From Candidatus Micrarchaeota archaeon UBA95 (GTDB lineage Archaea; Micrarchaeota; Micrarchaeia; Norongarragalinales; Norongarragalinaceae): a stretch of DNA of 20,454 bases. The DNA is taken from assembly GCA_002499405.1 (NCBI GenBank), contig DALH01000038.1:1-20454 (forward strand), given 5' to 3'. A program made the translations under genes and the position numbers. Shown one piece after another: positions 1 to 6,920 of the stretch. The notes below the pieces were generated by a model that ran no database searches, was not told where the DNA came from, and worked only from the letters and a program-made list of their open reading frames with translations. Position 1 is the first letter of the stretch. Each line of letters begins with the position of its first letter.

Positions 1-8
1 AACTTCAA

Positions 9-3000
9 ATGATTGCCTCGCCGAGAATGAAGGAATATTTTGACTCCGTCAACTCCAAACTCAAGAGCGCCTACGAGGCGGCGAACAAGGCGCGCTCGCG
101 CGGGCTCGACCCAGACACGCAAGTGGAAATTCGAATCGCGCCCGGCGTAGCCGAACGCGTGGAAGGGCTCGTGGGACCGAACGGGGTTTCAAAACGCTTA
201 CACGAGTTGCTGGTTGAGACGAACCGGGAAACCGCCTGCTTCAAAATAAGCGAGGAAATAGTGGATGGAAGACACTGCGAGGGTTCCCGGGAGGAATTGT
301 TGGAGCAAGGCGTGCGCACGGGGCTCGCCCTCTTCACCGAAGGGGTGGTAAGCGCCCCCATCGAAGGAATCTCAAAGGTGAGGATACTCAAGAATCCGGA
401 CGGCTCCTCTTATGCCGCCGTCTACTTCGCGGGCCCCATCCGCGGCGCGGGCGGAACCGGACAGGCATTCACGTTGCTGCTCGCCGACCACGCCCGGCGA
501 AAAGCGGGCCTCGCGAATTACCGGGCCACCGGAGACGAAGTGGAGCGTTACGTGGAGGAATCAAACCTTTACGCGGCGCGCACGCGCGCGGGCCAGTACA
601 CGCCCCGAGAGGATGAGGTGCGCCTCATCATGCGCGAGTGCCCGGTGCGCATTGACGGCGAGCCCACCGAGGACTACGAGGTGAACGTGCACAGGGACGT
701 TGCAAGCATTCAAGTCAATAACAAGCCGCACAACCGCGTGCGCGGAGGAATGTGCCTCGTGTTAAGCGAAGGCATCTGCCTGAAGGCCGCGAAAATCAGG
801 AAGATAGCGAAGAAGGCCGGCTTGGGTTGGGAATGGATTGAAGGCCTGATTAAGGTCTCCAAGAGCAGCGAGGAAAAAACCGAGATAAAGCCCGTGAACA
901 AGTATATGCGGGACCTGGTCGGGGGCAGGCCAGTGTTCGCTTACCCAATGCGCCGCGGGGGGTTCCGCCTGCGTTACGGCCGCACGCCCATGTGCGGCAT
1001 CCAGTCAAAGGCGATGCATCCCGCGACCATGGAGTTGCTGGACTCGTTTCCAGTAATCGGCACGCAGGTGAAGACCGAGCGGCCCGGCAAGGGAGCCGTT
1101 GCAACTCCGTGCACCGAGTTGTGCGGTCCGGTAGTGGAGTTGGACGATGGAAGCATCAAAAAAGTGGAGTCGCGCGAGGAGGCAATCGGGTTGAGGGGCC
1201 GCGTAAAAAAAATCCTTTTCCTTGGCGACCTGCTGGTGTGTTACGGCGACTTCCTGAAAACAAACCACCCGTTGGTGCCCGGCGCGTGGTGCGAGGAATG
1301 GTTGAAGGAACTGCTCGCCGAAAAAGGCGTTGAAAAGACGCGCGAGGAATTAAGGGGATTGTCCTTCAAGGAAGCAATTGAATTGGCGCGCGAAACCGAC
1401 ACGCCCCTGACGCCCGCGCACACGCTGCCGTGGAGCGACTTGACGCGCGAGGAATATTGCGAACTCGCGGAAAAGGTTTTTAATGGTGCGCGAACCGATT
1501 ACGAGTGGTTTGACTTGAAGGCGGTGCGCCTGGAAAAGAATGCGAAGCCCCTCCTGGAATTGCTGGGAGTTGAACTCGTTGAAAAAAACGGGGAACCCGT
1601 GGTTGAAGGCGACGCCGCCAAGGCCTTGCTTTACGGATTTGGTTACGACGCCCGGCAAAAGCCGCGCAGGGAAGCGTTCGACTCCGCTTTCGCGGAACAA
1701 AAAAGTGTTTTGGAAACCATCGAAAAACTTACGGGCGTGAAAACCAAGGCGTGGGCGGGCATTTACGTGGGTGCGAGCATGGGGCGCCCCGAAAAGTCGC
1801 GGGAACGCGCCATGCGCCCCCCGGTTCACGTGCTCTTCCCAATAACGGGTTTGGGCGGGTCAACGCGCAACGTGGTCAAAGCCGTGCAGGTATTGAGCCG
1901 CCGCGGCGAGTCCTTCGTTGAGTTGGAGGTGAACAACCGCGCGTGCCCCGAGTGCGGCAACAAGACATGGCAACTCGCCTGTCCCAACTGCGGCGAGAGG
2001 ACCATTCAAAGAAAGGAGAACAAGTCGTCCTACCAGAAAGTGGCCCTCCCCAAAATATTCGAGGACGCGACGCGCAAGACGGGTTACCGCCCAAAACAAT
2101 TGAAGGCCGTAAAGGGAATGATTTCGGACGTCAAGACCCCCGAACCCCTTGAGAAAGGCGTGCTGCGCGCCAAGCACGGTGTCACGGTTTTTCGTGACGG
2201 TACGTGCCGCTTTGACGCAATTGAAATTCCGTTGACCCACTTCCGCCCCAGCGAAATAGGGTTAAGCGTTGAAAAGGCGAGGCAGCTCGGCTATGAAGTT
2301 GAAAGCGAAGAAGACCTGCTTGAGTTGAAGCCGCAGGACGTGGTCATCTCGGATTACGCTTTGAATTACCTGCACCGCGTCACGCGCTTCGTGGATGACC
2401 TCCTCGTATACCAGTACGGCCTGCCCGCATACTATGACTGCGAGAAGCCGGAGGATTTGTTTGGCGAGCTTCTAATCGCGATTGCACCCCACATCAGCGC
2501 CGGCATAACCGCGAGAATCATCGGGGTAAGCGAGGTGCGCGGTTTGCTGGCGCACCCGTACCTGCACTGCGCGTGCCGGCGCAACGCGGATGGTGACGAG
2601 CTCTGCGTCATAATGCTGATGGACGCCCTCCTCAACTTCTCGCTCGCCTACTTGCCTTCGTCGCGCGGCGGGAAGATGGATGCCCCCCTGGTCTTGACGG
2701 CGATTCTGGACCCCAACGAGGTGGACGACGAAGTGCACGCAATGGATTGCTGTTCGTCTTACCCTCTTGGATTGTATGAAGCCGGCGAAAAATTGTTGAA
2801 CCCAGCCGAAGTGAAGGTGGACGTGGTGGGCGACCGTTTGAACACGGAAGCGCAGTACGAGGGCTTCGGTTACACGCACGAGCACTCGTTTGATGCGCCC
2901 GTGAAAACGAGTTACCTTGCCTTGCACGACATGCAGGAAAAAGTGGAAGCCGAACTCGACTTGATGACGCGCATCCGTGCCGTGGACCAAAACGACGCCG

Positions 3001-3326
3001 CCGAGCGCGTGATTCTCTCTCACTTTTTACCGGACTTGTACGGCAATCTGCGCTCTTTTTCCAAGCAAAAATTCCGTTGCGTGGACTGCGGCTTTAAGTA
3101 CCGGCGCGTGCCGTTGAGCGGAAAATGCAACAAGTGCGGCGGAAAGATTTTGTTGACGATTAGCCGTGGAAGCATTGAAAAGTATTTGGGCATCAGCCAG
3201 GAACTAGCCGAAAAATACGAGTTGCCCAACTACTTGAAACAGCGCCTCTCCCTGATTCAAAAAGAGATTGAAAGCATATTCCAGGACGACAAATCAAAAC
3301 AGTTCTCGTTATCTGATTATGCTTGA
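9..3326 (+). CDS. polC: DNA polymerase II (PolD) large subunit DP2
   Basis: Catalytic subunit of the archaeal D-family replicative DNA polymerase, which works with the small exonuclease subunit DP1 (not in this window). The 1105-residue product is within the usual range for intein-free DP2. The N-terminal region with ERVEGLVGP (about residues 50-58) is typical of the family. The active-site NADGDE motif is intact, with the likely metal-binding aspartates at D861 and D863. There are two zinc-binding cysteine clusters: C646/C649/C658/C661 and C1024/C1027/C1040/C1043. The C-terminus ends in QFSLSDYA, a PIP-box-like PCNA-binding tail (Q1098, L1101, Y1104). No intein interrupts the catalytic motif, a common insertion site in this family. 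The ATG lies 8 nt from the window edge and the frame is open upstream, so a slightly earlier start cannot be excluded, although the N-terminus already aligns with the family. A T-rich terminator-like region follows. Confidence 0.97.
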   Translation: MIASPRMKEYFDSVNSKLKSAYEAANKARSRGLDPDTQVEIRIAPGVAERVEGLVGPNGVSKRLHELLVETNRETACFKISEEIVDGRHCEGSREELLEQGVRTGLALFTEGVVSAPIEGISKVRILKNPDGSSYAAVYFAGPIRGAGGTGQAFTLLLADHARRKAGLANYRATGDEVERYVEESNLYAARTRAGQYTPREDEVRLIMRECPVRIDGEPTEDYEVNVHRDVASIQVNNKPHNRVRGGMCLVLSEGICLKAAKIRKIAKKAGLGWEWIEGLIKVSKSSEEKTEIKPVNKYMRDLVGGRPVFAYPMRRGGFRLRYGRTPMCGIQSKAMHPATMELLDSFPVIGTQVKTERPGKGAVATPCTELCGPVVELDDGSIKKVESREEAIGLRGRVKKILFLGDLLVCYGDFLKTNHPLVPGAWCEEWLKELLAEKGVEKTREELRGLSFKEAIELARETDTPLTPAHTLPWSDLTREEYCELAEKVFNGARTDYEWFDLKAVRLEKNAKPLLELLGVELVEKNGEPVVEGDAAKALLYGFGYDARQKPRREAFDSAFAEQKSVLETIEKLTGVKTKAWAGIYVGASMGRPEKSRERAMRPPVHVLFPITGLGGSTRNVVKAVQVLSRRGESFVELEVNNRACPECGNKTWQLACPNCGERTIQRKENKSSYQKVALPKIFEDATRKTGYRPKQLKAVKGMISDVKTPEPLEKGVLRAKHGVTVFRDGTCRFDAIEIPLTHFRPSEIGLSVEKARQLGYEVESEEDLLELKPQDVVISDYALNYLHRVTRFVDDLLVYQYGLPAYYDCEKPEDLFGELLIAIAPHISAGITARIIGVSEVRGLLAHPYLHCACRRNADGDELCVIMLMDALLNFSLAYLPSSRGGKMDAPLVLTAILDPNEVDDEVHAMDCCSSYPLGLYEAGEKLLNPAEVKVDVVGDRLNTEAQYEGFGYTHEHSFDAPVKTSYLALHDMQEKVEAELDLMTRIRAVDQNDAAERVILSHFLPDLYGNLRSFSKQKFRCVDCGFKYRRVPLSGKCNKCGGKILLTISRGSIEKYLGISQELAEKYELPNYLKQRLSLIQKEIESIFQDDKSKQFSLSDYA

Positions 3327-3334
3327 TGCTAGAG

Positions 3335-3400
3335 TTTTCTTTTTTTCGTAAACGTTTTTTCTTTTCATTAACGTTTTCTTTCTTTACAAAGAAAGAAAAA
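3335..3400 (+). terminator. T-rich termination region with palindrome after polC
   Basis: Three T-rich tracts follow the polC stop codon (3335-3346, 3355-3365 and 3374-3385), the usual form of an archaeal intrinsic terminator. The last one is the left arm of a perfect inverted repeat: 3374-3385 pairs with 3388-3399 (12 bp) around a 2-nt centre. Two AACGTTTT blocks recur 19 nt apart (3351 and 3370). The two tandem T-tracts probably end polC transcription. Whether the palindrome contributes as a hairpin is inference. Confidence 0.65.
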
Positions 3401-3409
3401 GTTCCGGGA

Positions 3410-3425
3410 AAAGAACATTAAAAAT
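3410..3425 (+). promoter_or_regulatory. Probable TATA/BRE promoter of infB
   Basis: A purine-rich stretch (about 3408-3415) precedes the A/T block ATTAAAAAT at 3417-3425, resembling an archaeal BRE plus TATA box. A start site about 26 nt downstream (near 3447) would leave a leader of roughly 27 nt before the infB ATG at 3474. The GGGGGA at 3461-3466 could serve as a weak ribosome binding site. This is the only promoter-like element in the 147-nt gap between polC and infB, and I see no RNA gene in the gap. Confidence 0.45.
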
Positions 3426-3473
3426 CAGGTAGCGCCCTAATACTGGTGACCGCGTTGTTCGGGGGAATGACTG

Positions 3474-5210
3474 ATGGTTTTAAGGCAACCTATAGTGTGT
3501 GTTCTCGGTCACGTGGACCACGGCAAAACCACGATTTTGGATAGCGTGCGCCAGACCAAGGTTCAGTCGCGGGAAGCCGGCTCAATAACCCAGCACATCG
3601 GCGCCTCGGAAGTGCCCGTTGAAGTGATTCAAAGGTTTTGCGGGGACATGCTTTCCAGGATGAGCATTGAACTCACCATTCCCGGCCTGCTGTTCATTGA
3701 CACCCCGGGCCACGAGGCATTCGCAAACCTTCGCAAGCGCGGCGGCAGCATTGCCGACATAGCCGTGCTCGTAATCGACGTGAACCAGGGGATTCAGAAC
3801 CAGACGCGCGAAGCAATCACGATTCTCAAGGAGCGCAAGACTCCTTTCGTCATAGCGTTGAACAAGGTGGACGCGTTGACGGGTTGGCGGAGTTCGCCGA
3901 ACGCGTGCTCTGACTTCGCGGCGCAATTCCCCGACGCGTTGCAGCGCCTTGACGAAAAAATTTATGGGTTGGTCGGCGAGCTGTACGGGGATTACGGCAT
4001 CAACGCGGAGCGGTTCGACCGCGTAACCGACTTCACGAAGCAGGTCGTCATGGTTCCGTGCAGCGCGAAGACGCGTGAAGGAATAAGCGATTTGTTGTTG
4101 TTCGTTGCGGGGCTTGCACAAAAGTATTTGGAGAACCGCCTGGAGTTGCACGCCGGGAAAGCCAAGGCGAGCATCCTGGAAGTGCGCGAGGAAAGCGGGC
4201 TCGGCTACACCCTCCACGTCATACTTTACGACGGCGTGCTCAAGGTGGGTGACCCCATTGTTTTCGCCAAGGCGGACGGCGTGGTGGAATCCAAGGTGAA
4301 GGCGTTGTTCAAGCCCAAACCGTTGGACGAAATGCGCGACCCCAAACAAAGGTATTCGCCCGTCAAGGAAGTGTTTGCGGCGTGCGGCGTGAAGGTTGCC
4401 TGTGACGGAGCCGACCAAGCCCTTGCCGGGTCATCCCTGTTCACGGCTGGCGCTGTGGCGCGGGAAACAATAGAAAAAGAGTTGAAGGAGTTGTCGTTTG
4501 ACCGCAAAGGCGACGGCGTAATCGTCAAGGCCGACGCCTTGGGCAGTTTGGAGGCGATAACCGCCATGTTGAAGAAGCGCGGCGTGCCCGTGAAAGCCGC
4601 GTCAATAGGGGCGCCCTCCAAAAAGGACTTGATGGAGGCGAAAGCCGTGCGCGAACGCGAGCCCTTGCGCGGCGCAATGCTTTGCTTTAACGAGAAGGCG
4701 AGCGACGAAATAAGGCGGATGGCAGAAGAAGAAGGCGTGCACTTGGTTGAGGAAAAAGTCATTTACGCTCTGGTGGAAGGGTACGAGCGCTGGGTAAAGG
4801 AACAAGTGGATAAGGAGCGCCGCGAAGCGTTTTCCAACCTCGTGTTGCCCGCGAAAATCACGACGCTGCCCGGCTGTTGTTTCCGCGCCAGCAACCCCTG
4901 CATTTGTGGAATCCGCGTTGATGCCGGGCGCCTCAAGAAGGACGTGGAATTATTGAACGGGAAAGGCGAGTTGGTGGGCCGCGTGCGCTCCATTCAAAAA
5001 GACAAGGAAAGCGTTGACGAGGCAAGGAAGGGCGACGAGTTGGCGATAAGCATTGCCGGACCCGTTTTCGGCAGGCAACTACGCGAAAACCAAGTGCTTT
5101 ACGTCCGCATACCGAAAAAGGACTTGAAGCAATTGGAAGGAAAATATTTCAAGGCGTTGACCGAAGAGGAAAAGGAGTTGCTCGCCGAAACCAAGGAGTT
5201 GCAGGCATGA
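3474..5210 (+). CDS. infB: Translation initiation factor aIF5B (infB / eIF5B family)
   Basis: Ribosome-dependent GTPase that promotes subunit joining and initiator tRNA positioning in the cytoplasm. All G motifs are visible: G1 GHVDHGKTT (residues 12-20), the G2 threonine in AGSITQHIGA (35-44), G3 DTPGH (76-80), G4 NKVD (130-133) and G5 SAK (197-199). A beta-barrel domain II follows (about 230-330), then the IF2-type domain III (about 345-450, with VIVKADALGSLEAI) and the C-terminal domain IV. At 578 residues it matches archaeal aIF5B, which lacks the long eukaryotic N-terminal extension, and it has no intein. The ATG is the natural family start, 11 residues before the P-loop. Its stop overlaps the next start as ATGA, so the glycosyltransferase is translationally coupled to it. 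Confidence 0.97.
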   Translation: MVLRQPIVCVLGHVDHGKTTILDSVRQTKVQSREAGSITQHIGASEVPVEVIQRFCGDMLSRMSIELTIPGLLFIDTPGHEAFANLRKRGGSIADIAVLVIDVNQGIQNQTREAITILKERKTPFVIALNKVDALTGWRSSPNACSDFAAQFPDALQRLDEKIYGLVGELYGDYGINAERFDRVTDFTKQVVMVPCSAKTREGISDLLLFVAGLAQKYLENRLELHAGKAKASILEVREESGLGYTLHVILYDGVLKVGDPIVFAKADGVVESKVKALFKPKPLDEMRDPKQRYSPVKEVFAACGVKVACDGADQALAGSSLFTAGAVARETIEKELKELSFDRKGDGVIVKADALGSLEAITAMLKKRGVPVKAASIGAPSKKDLMEAKAVREREPLRGAMLCFNEKASDEIRRMAEEEGVHLVEEKVIYALVEGYERWVKEQVDKERREAFSNLVLPAKITTLPGCCFRASNPCICGIRVDAGRLKKDVELLNGKGELVGRVRSIQKDKESVDEARKGDELAISIAGPVFGRQLRENQVLYVRIPKKDLKQLEGKYFKALTEEEKELLAETKELQA

Positions 5211-5905
5211 TAAGCATAATCGTTCCAACCCTGAACGAGGAAAAAGTGATTGAACGGTGCCTGCGCTCCCTCAAAAAACAGTCCTACGATGGGCGGACCG
5301 AGGTAATAGTTGCCGACGGCAGGAGCACGGACCACACCCGCGGATTGGCGCGGAAAAACGGCGCCCGCGTGGTCGTGGAAAAAAAGCGGAGTGCGGCGGC
5401 GGAACGCCAGCGGGGCGCGGAGGCCGCAAAAGGCGGGGTACTCGTTTTCTGCGACGCGGACGCGGTTTACGACTACAACTGGTTGAAGGAGTTGTTGGCG
5501 CCGTTCAAGGAAAAAGAAGTGGTTGTAACGCACGGCCGCATACTCATAGACGACGGCACGCACCTTGAAAACATTTTGGCCGAAGGCGGCTTGAACCCGT
5601 TGATGCGGTTGTCGAACTGGCTTGGCCTGCCCAACGGGGCCGGCAGCTCGCTTGCAATACGGCGCGGAGTGTTCAAGGAAATCAAGGGTTTTGACACCGG
5701 CATGAAAACCGGTGAAGACATCTATATTCAGCGCAAGGCCTTGGAACACGGCAAGAGCGTGTTCTGCCCGGACTCGGTCGTCTTCGTTTCCCCGCGCCGC
5801 CTCCGAAGGTGGGGTTACGCCAAACTGATCGGGTTTCACGTGGAGAACTGGTTCAAGACGCAGTTCCTCAACTCCCACAACCCGGAATACGAGCGCGTGA
5901 GATGA
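5207..5905 (+). CDS. Family 2 glycosyltransferase (GT-A fold)
   Basis: Transfers a sugar from a nucleotide-activated donor; the acceptor cannot be told from sequence. The N-terminus has the GT2 signature IIVPTLNEE (residues 4-12), the nucleotide-binding VADGRSTDHT (35-44) and the metal-binding D83-A-D85 in FCDADA. The candidate catalytic-base motif TGED (168-171, E170-D171) precedes a basic C-terminus. The protein is 232 residues, without a clear signal peptide or transmembrane helix, so it is probably cytosolic or peripheral on the inner face of the membrane. Its ATG overlaps the infB stop by 4 nt, which fixes the start. The pairing with infB has no evident metabolic logic. No other surface-polysaccharide or N-glycosylation gene is nearby, so a role in cell-surface glycan synthesis is only the generic guess. 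Its stop codon lies 4 nt from the stop of the convergent membrane-protein gene. Confidence 0.88.
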   Translation: MISIIVPTLNEEKVIERCLRSLKKQSYDGRTEVIVADGRSTDHTRGLARKNGARVVVEKKRSAAAERQRGAEAAKGGVLVFCDADAVYDYNWLKELLAPFKEKEVVVTHGRILIDDGTHLENILAEGGLNPLMRLSNWLGLPNGAGSSLAIRRGVFKEIKGFDTGMKTGEDIYIQRKALEHGKSVFCPDSVVFVSPRRLRRWGYAKLIGFHVENWFKTQFLNSHNPEYERVR

Positions 5906-5909
5906 CCAA

Positions 5910-6242
5910 TTACTTTCGCTTCTTTTTGGAAACCCACTTTATTTCTTTTTCCCCGTTTTCCAGCTTGAAGTGAACGTAAGTCCTAAGCGAGAACAAGAGG
6001 AGCAGCATTGCGAGCGCGAGTGCGAGAGCGCCCAGGAACTGTGCCGCCTGTTCGCCCATTATTTCATAAGAGTAATAGGTGACCGAGCGAATCGCGAGGA
6101 GGACGCCCAACACGACGAGAATCGGCAGCATCCTGGACCCCTTTACTCCCTTCCACGCAATCGCGGCGTAAATTACGAGGATGGGCGCGAGCACTATGCT
6201 GAAAACCCGTAAAAGCGAGGTTAAAAATTCCATTAACTCCAT
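5910..6242 (-). CDS. Small three-helix membrane protein of unknown function
   Basis: I do not recognise this family. The 110-residue product has three hydrophobic segments (about residues 6-29, 37-56 and 66-87), a short basic loop after the first (KGVKGSR, about 32-38) and a charged, lysine-rich C-terminus ending KKKRK. No cysteine, histidine cluster or enzyme motif is visible. The ATG at 6242 is chosen over an in-frame TTG at 6248 because GGGAGGG lies 8 nt before the ATG but only 2 nt before the TTG. It is the last gene of the ribosomal-secY operon, starting 2 nt after the stop of the GPN-like GTPase, so the two are very likely co-translated. DUF106/EMC3-like insertase subunits often lie downstream of secY in archaea and also have three helices, but they are longer and carry a coiled coil between the first two helices, which is absent here. 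Confidence 0.75.
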   Translation of the reverse strand: MELMEFLTSLLRVFSIVLAPILVIYAAIAWKGVKGSRMLPILVVLGVLLAIRSVTYYSYEIMGEQAAQFLGALALALAMLLLLFSLRTYVHFKLENGEKEIKWVSKKKRK

Positions 6243-6244
6243 TT

Positions 6245-6886
6245 TCAATTCCCTCCCATTAATTGTTTCGTCAATTCATCGAAGCCGCGGCGGTCCATCG
6301 CGCTCACGGAAAACGCCTTGACGCGCTTTCCCGCGGGCTCAAGCAATTCGCGCAACGCCGCGTCCTCGCCGAAGCCGTGCAACCCTTTCTGCGGGTTTTC
6401 GTCCGTGGAGACGTCCGCCTTGTTCAGCGCGAGGAGCACGGGCAACCCGTACTTGAATTCCTGCAAGGCGGCGAGTAGCCGCGCCTCAAACTCCTCGTTG
6501 GAATCCGCCACGAACACCACGGAATCTGCGTATGCCTTCAGGAAAGATGGGTCGGACAGGAAAACCTCCACGGGGGCTTCAACGTCAAGCAACAACACTT
6601 CGCAACTGCTTGAGTTCAAGGCGTTTGCCACGGCGGAGTCCCTTGCAAGCGACGAGTAAACGCGTTTCAGGGCCGCGTTGTAACCCAAACCGTATTTTTC
6701 CATTATCGCCTGCAGCGAGTAGCGCTTGCGCACGTCGAACACGGGAGAATACTTGATGTGCTTGCACGCCGCGTCAAAGTTGGCCACCCCGCAGTCCACG
6801 CCGTTCTTCTGGAAGTGCTTGGACAATGAGTAGGCCAGCGTGCTTTTTCCGGCGCCCTCAAACCCCAGCAAGGCGATTTTCTTCAC
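6245..6886 (-). CDS. Divergent GPN-loop-type GTPase
   Basis: A 213-residue P-loop NTPase. The P-loop is GFEGAGKST (residues 8-16) and G4 is NKAD (155-158); a G5-like SAM follows at 195-197. The region NFDAACKHIKYSP..DVR (36-53) and YGLGYNAAL (65-73) match the order and spacing of NLDPA..YxP..DIR and YGPNGAL in GPN-loop GTPases. Two hallmark motifs are changed: the GPN triplet is GYN (68-70) and G3 DTPGQxE is DVEAPVE (101-107). GPN proteins act as dimers; the eukaryotic ones are implicated in RNA polymerase assembly and nuclear import, and the archaeal role is uncertain. The GTG at 6886 gives the family-like MKKIALLGFEGAGKST. A TTG at 6931 would add 15 unrelated residues and overlap secY. It starts 34 nt after secY, in the place usually held by adk, and is followed by a small membrane protein. 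Confidence 0.85.
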   Translation of the reverse strand: MKKIALLGFEGAGKSTLAYSLSKHFQKNGVDCGVANFDAACKHIKYSPVFDVRKRYSLQAIMEKYGLGYNAALKRVYSSLARDSAVANALNSSSCEVLLLDVEAPVEVFLSDPSFLKAYADSVVFVADSNEEFEARLLAALQEFKYGLPVLLALNKADVSTDENPQKGLHGFGEDAALRELLEPAGKRVKAFSVSAMDRRGFDELTKQLMGGN

Positions 6887-6920
6887 GAAACAAGTAGTCG
6901 CCGACCCCTTAAAACCGCTT

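Noticed and set aside
1..3326. Intein in PolD DP2 or in aIF5B, both frequent intein hosts
   Set aside because: The reading frames are continuous, with catalytic motifs uninterrupted and normal lengths.
3327..3473. Small RNA or tRNA gene in the polC-infB gap
   Set aside because: No cloverleaf, C/D or H/ACA pattern could be drawn. The gap is accounted for by T-tracts, a palindrome and a promoter-like element.
3582..4418. Minus-strand open frame of 278 codons inside infB
   Set aside because: Antisense to the G domain of a certain gene, Val/His/Arg-rich composition typical of a shadow frame, and no ribosome binding site or family resemblance.
5099..5878. Minus-strand open frame of 259 codons across the end of infB and the glycosyltransferase
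   Set aside because: Shadow of the GT2 gene. The coding strand carries clear GT2 motifs and this frame shows none.
5910..6242. The small membrane protein as a DUF106/EMC3-like insertase
   Set aside because: The position fits, but the protein is too short and has no coiled coil between the first and second helices.
6245..6886. The gene after secY as adenylate kinase (adk), as expected from the usual order
   Set aside because: It has a P-loop but also NKAD and the GPN-family NFDAA/YGLGxNAAL pattern, which adenylate kinases lack.
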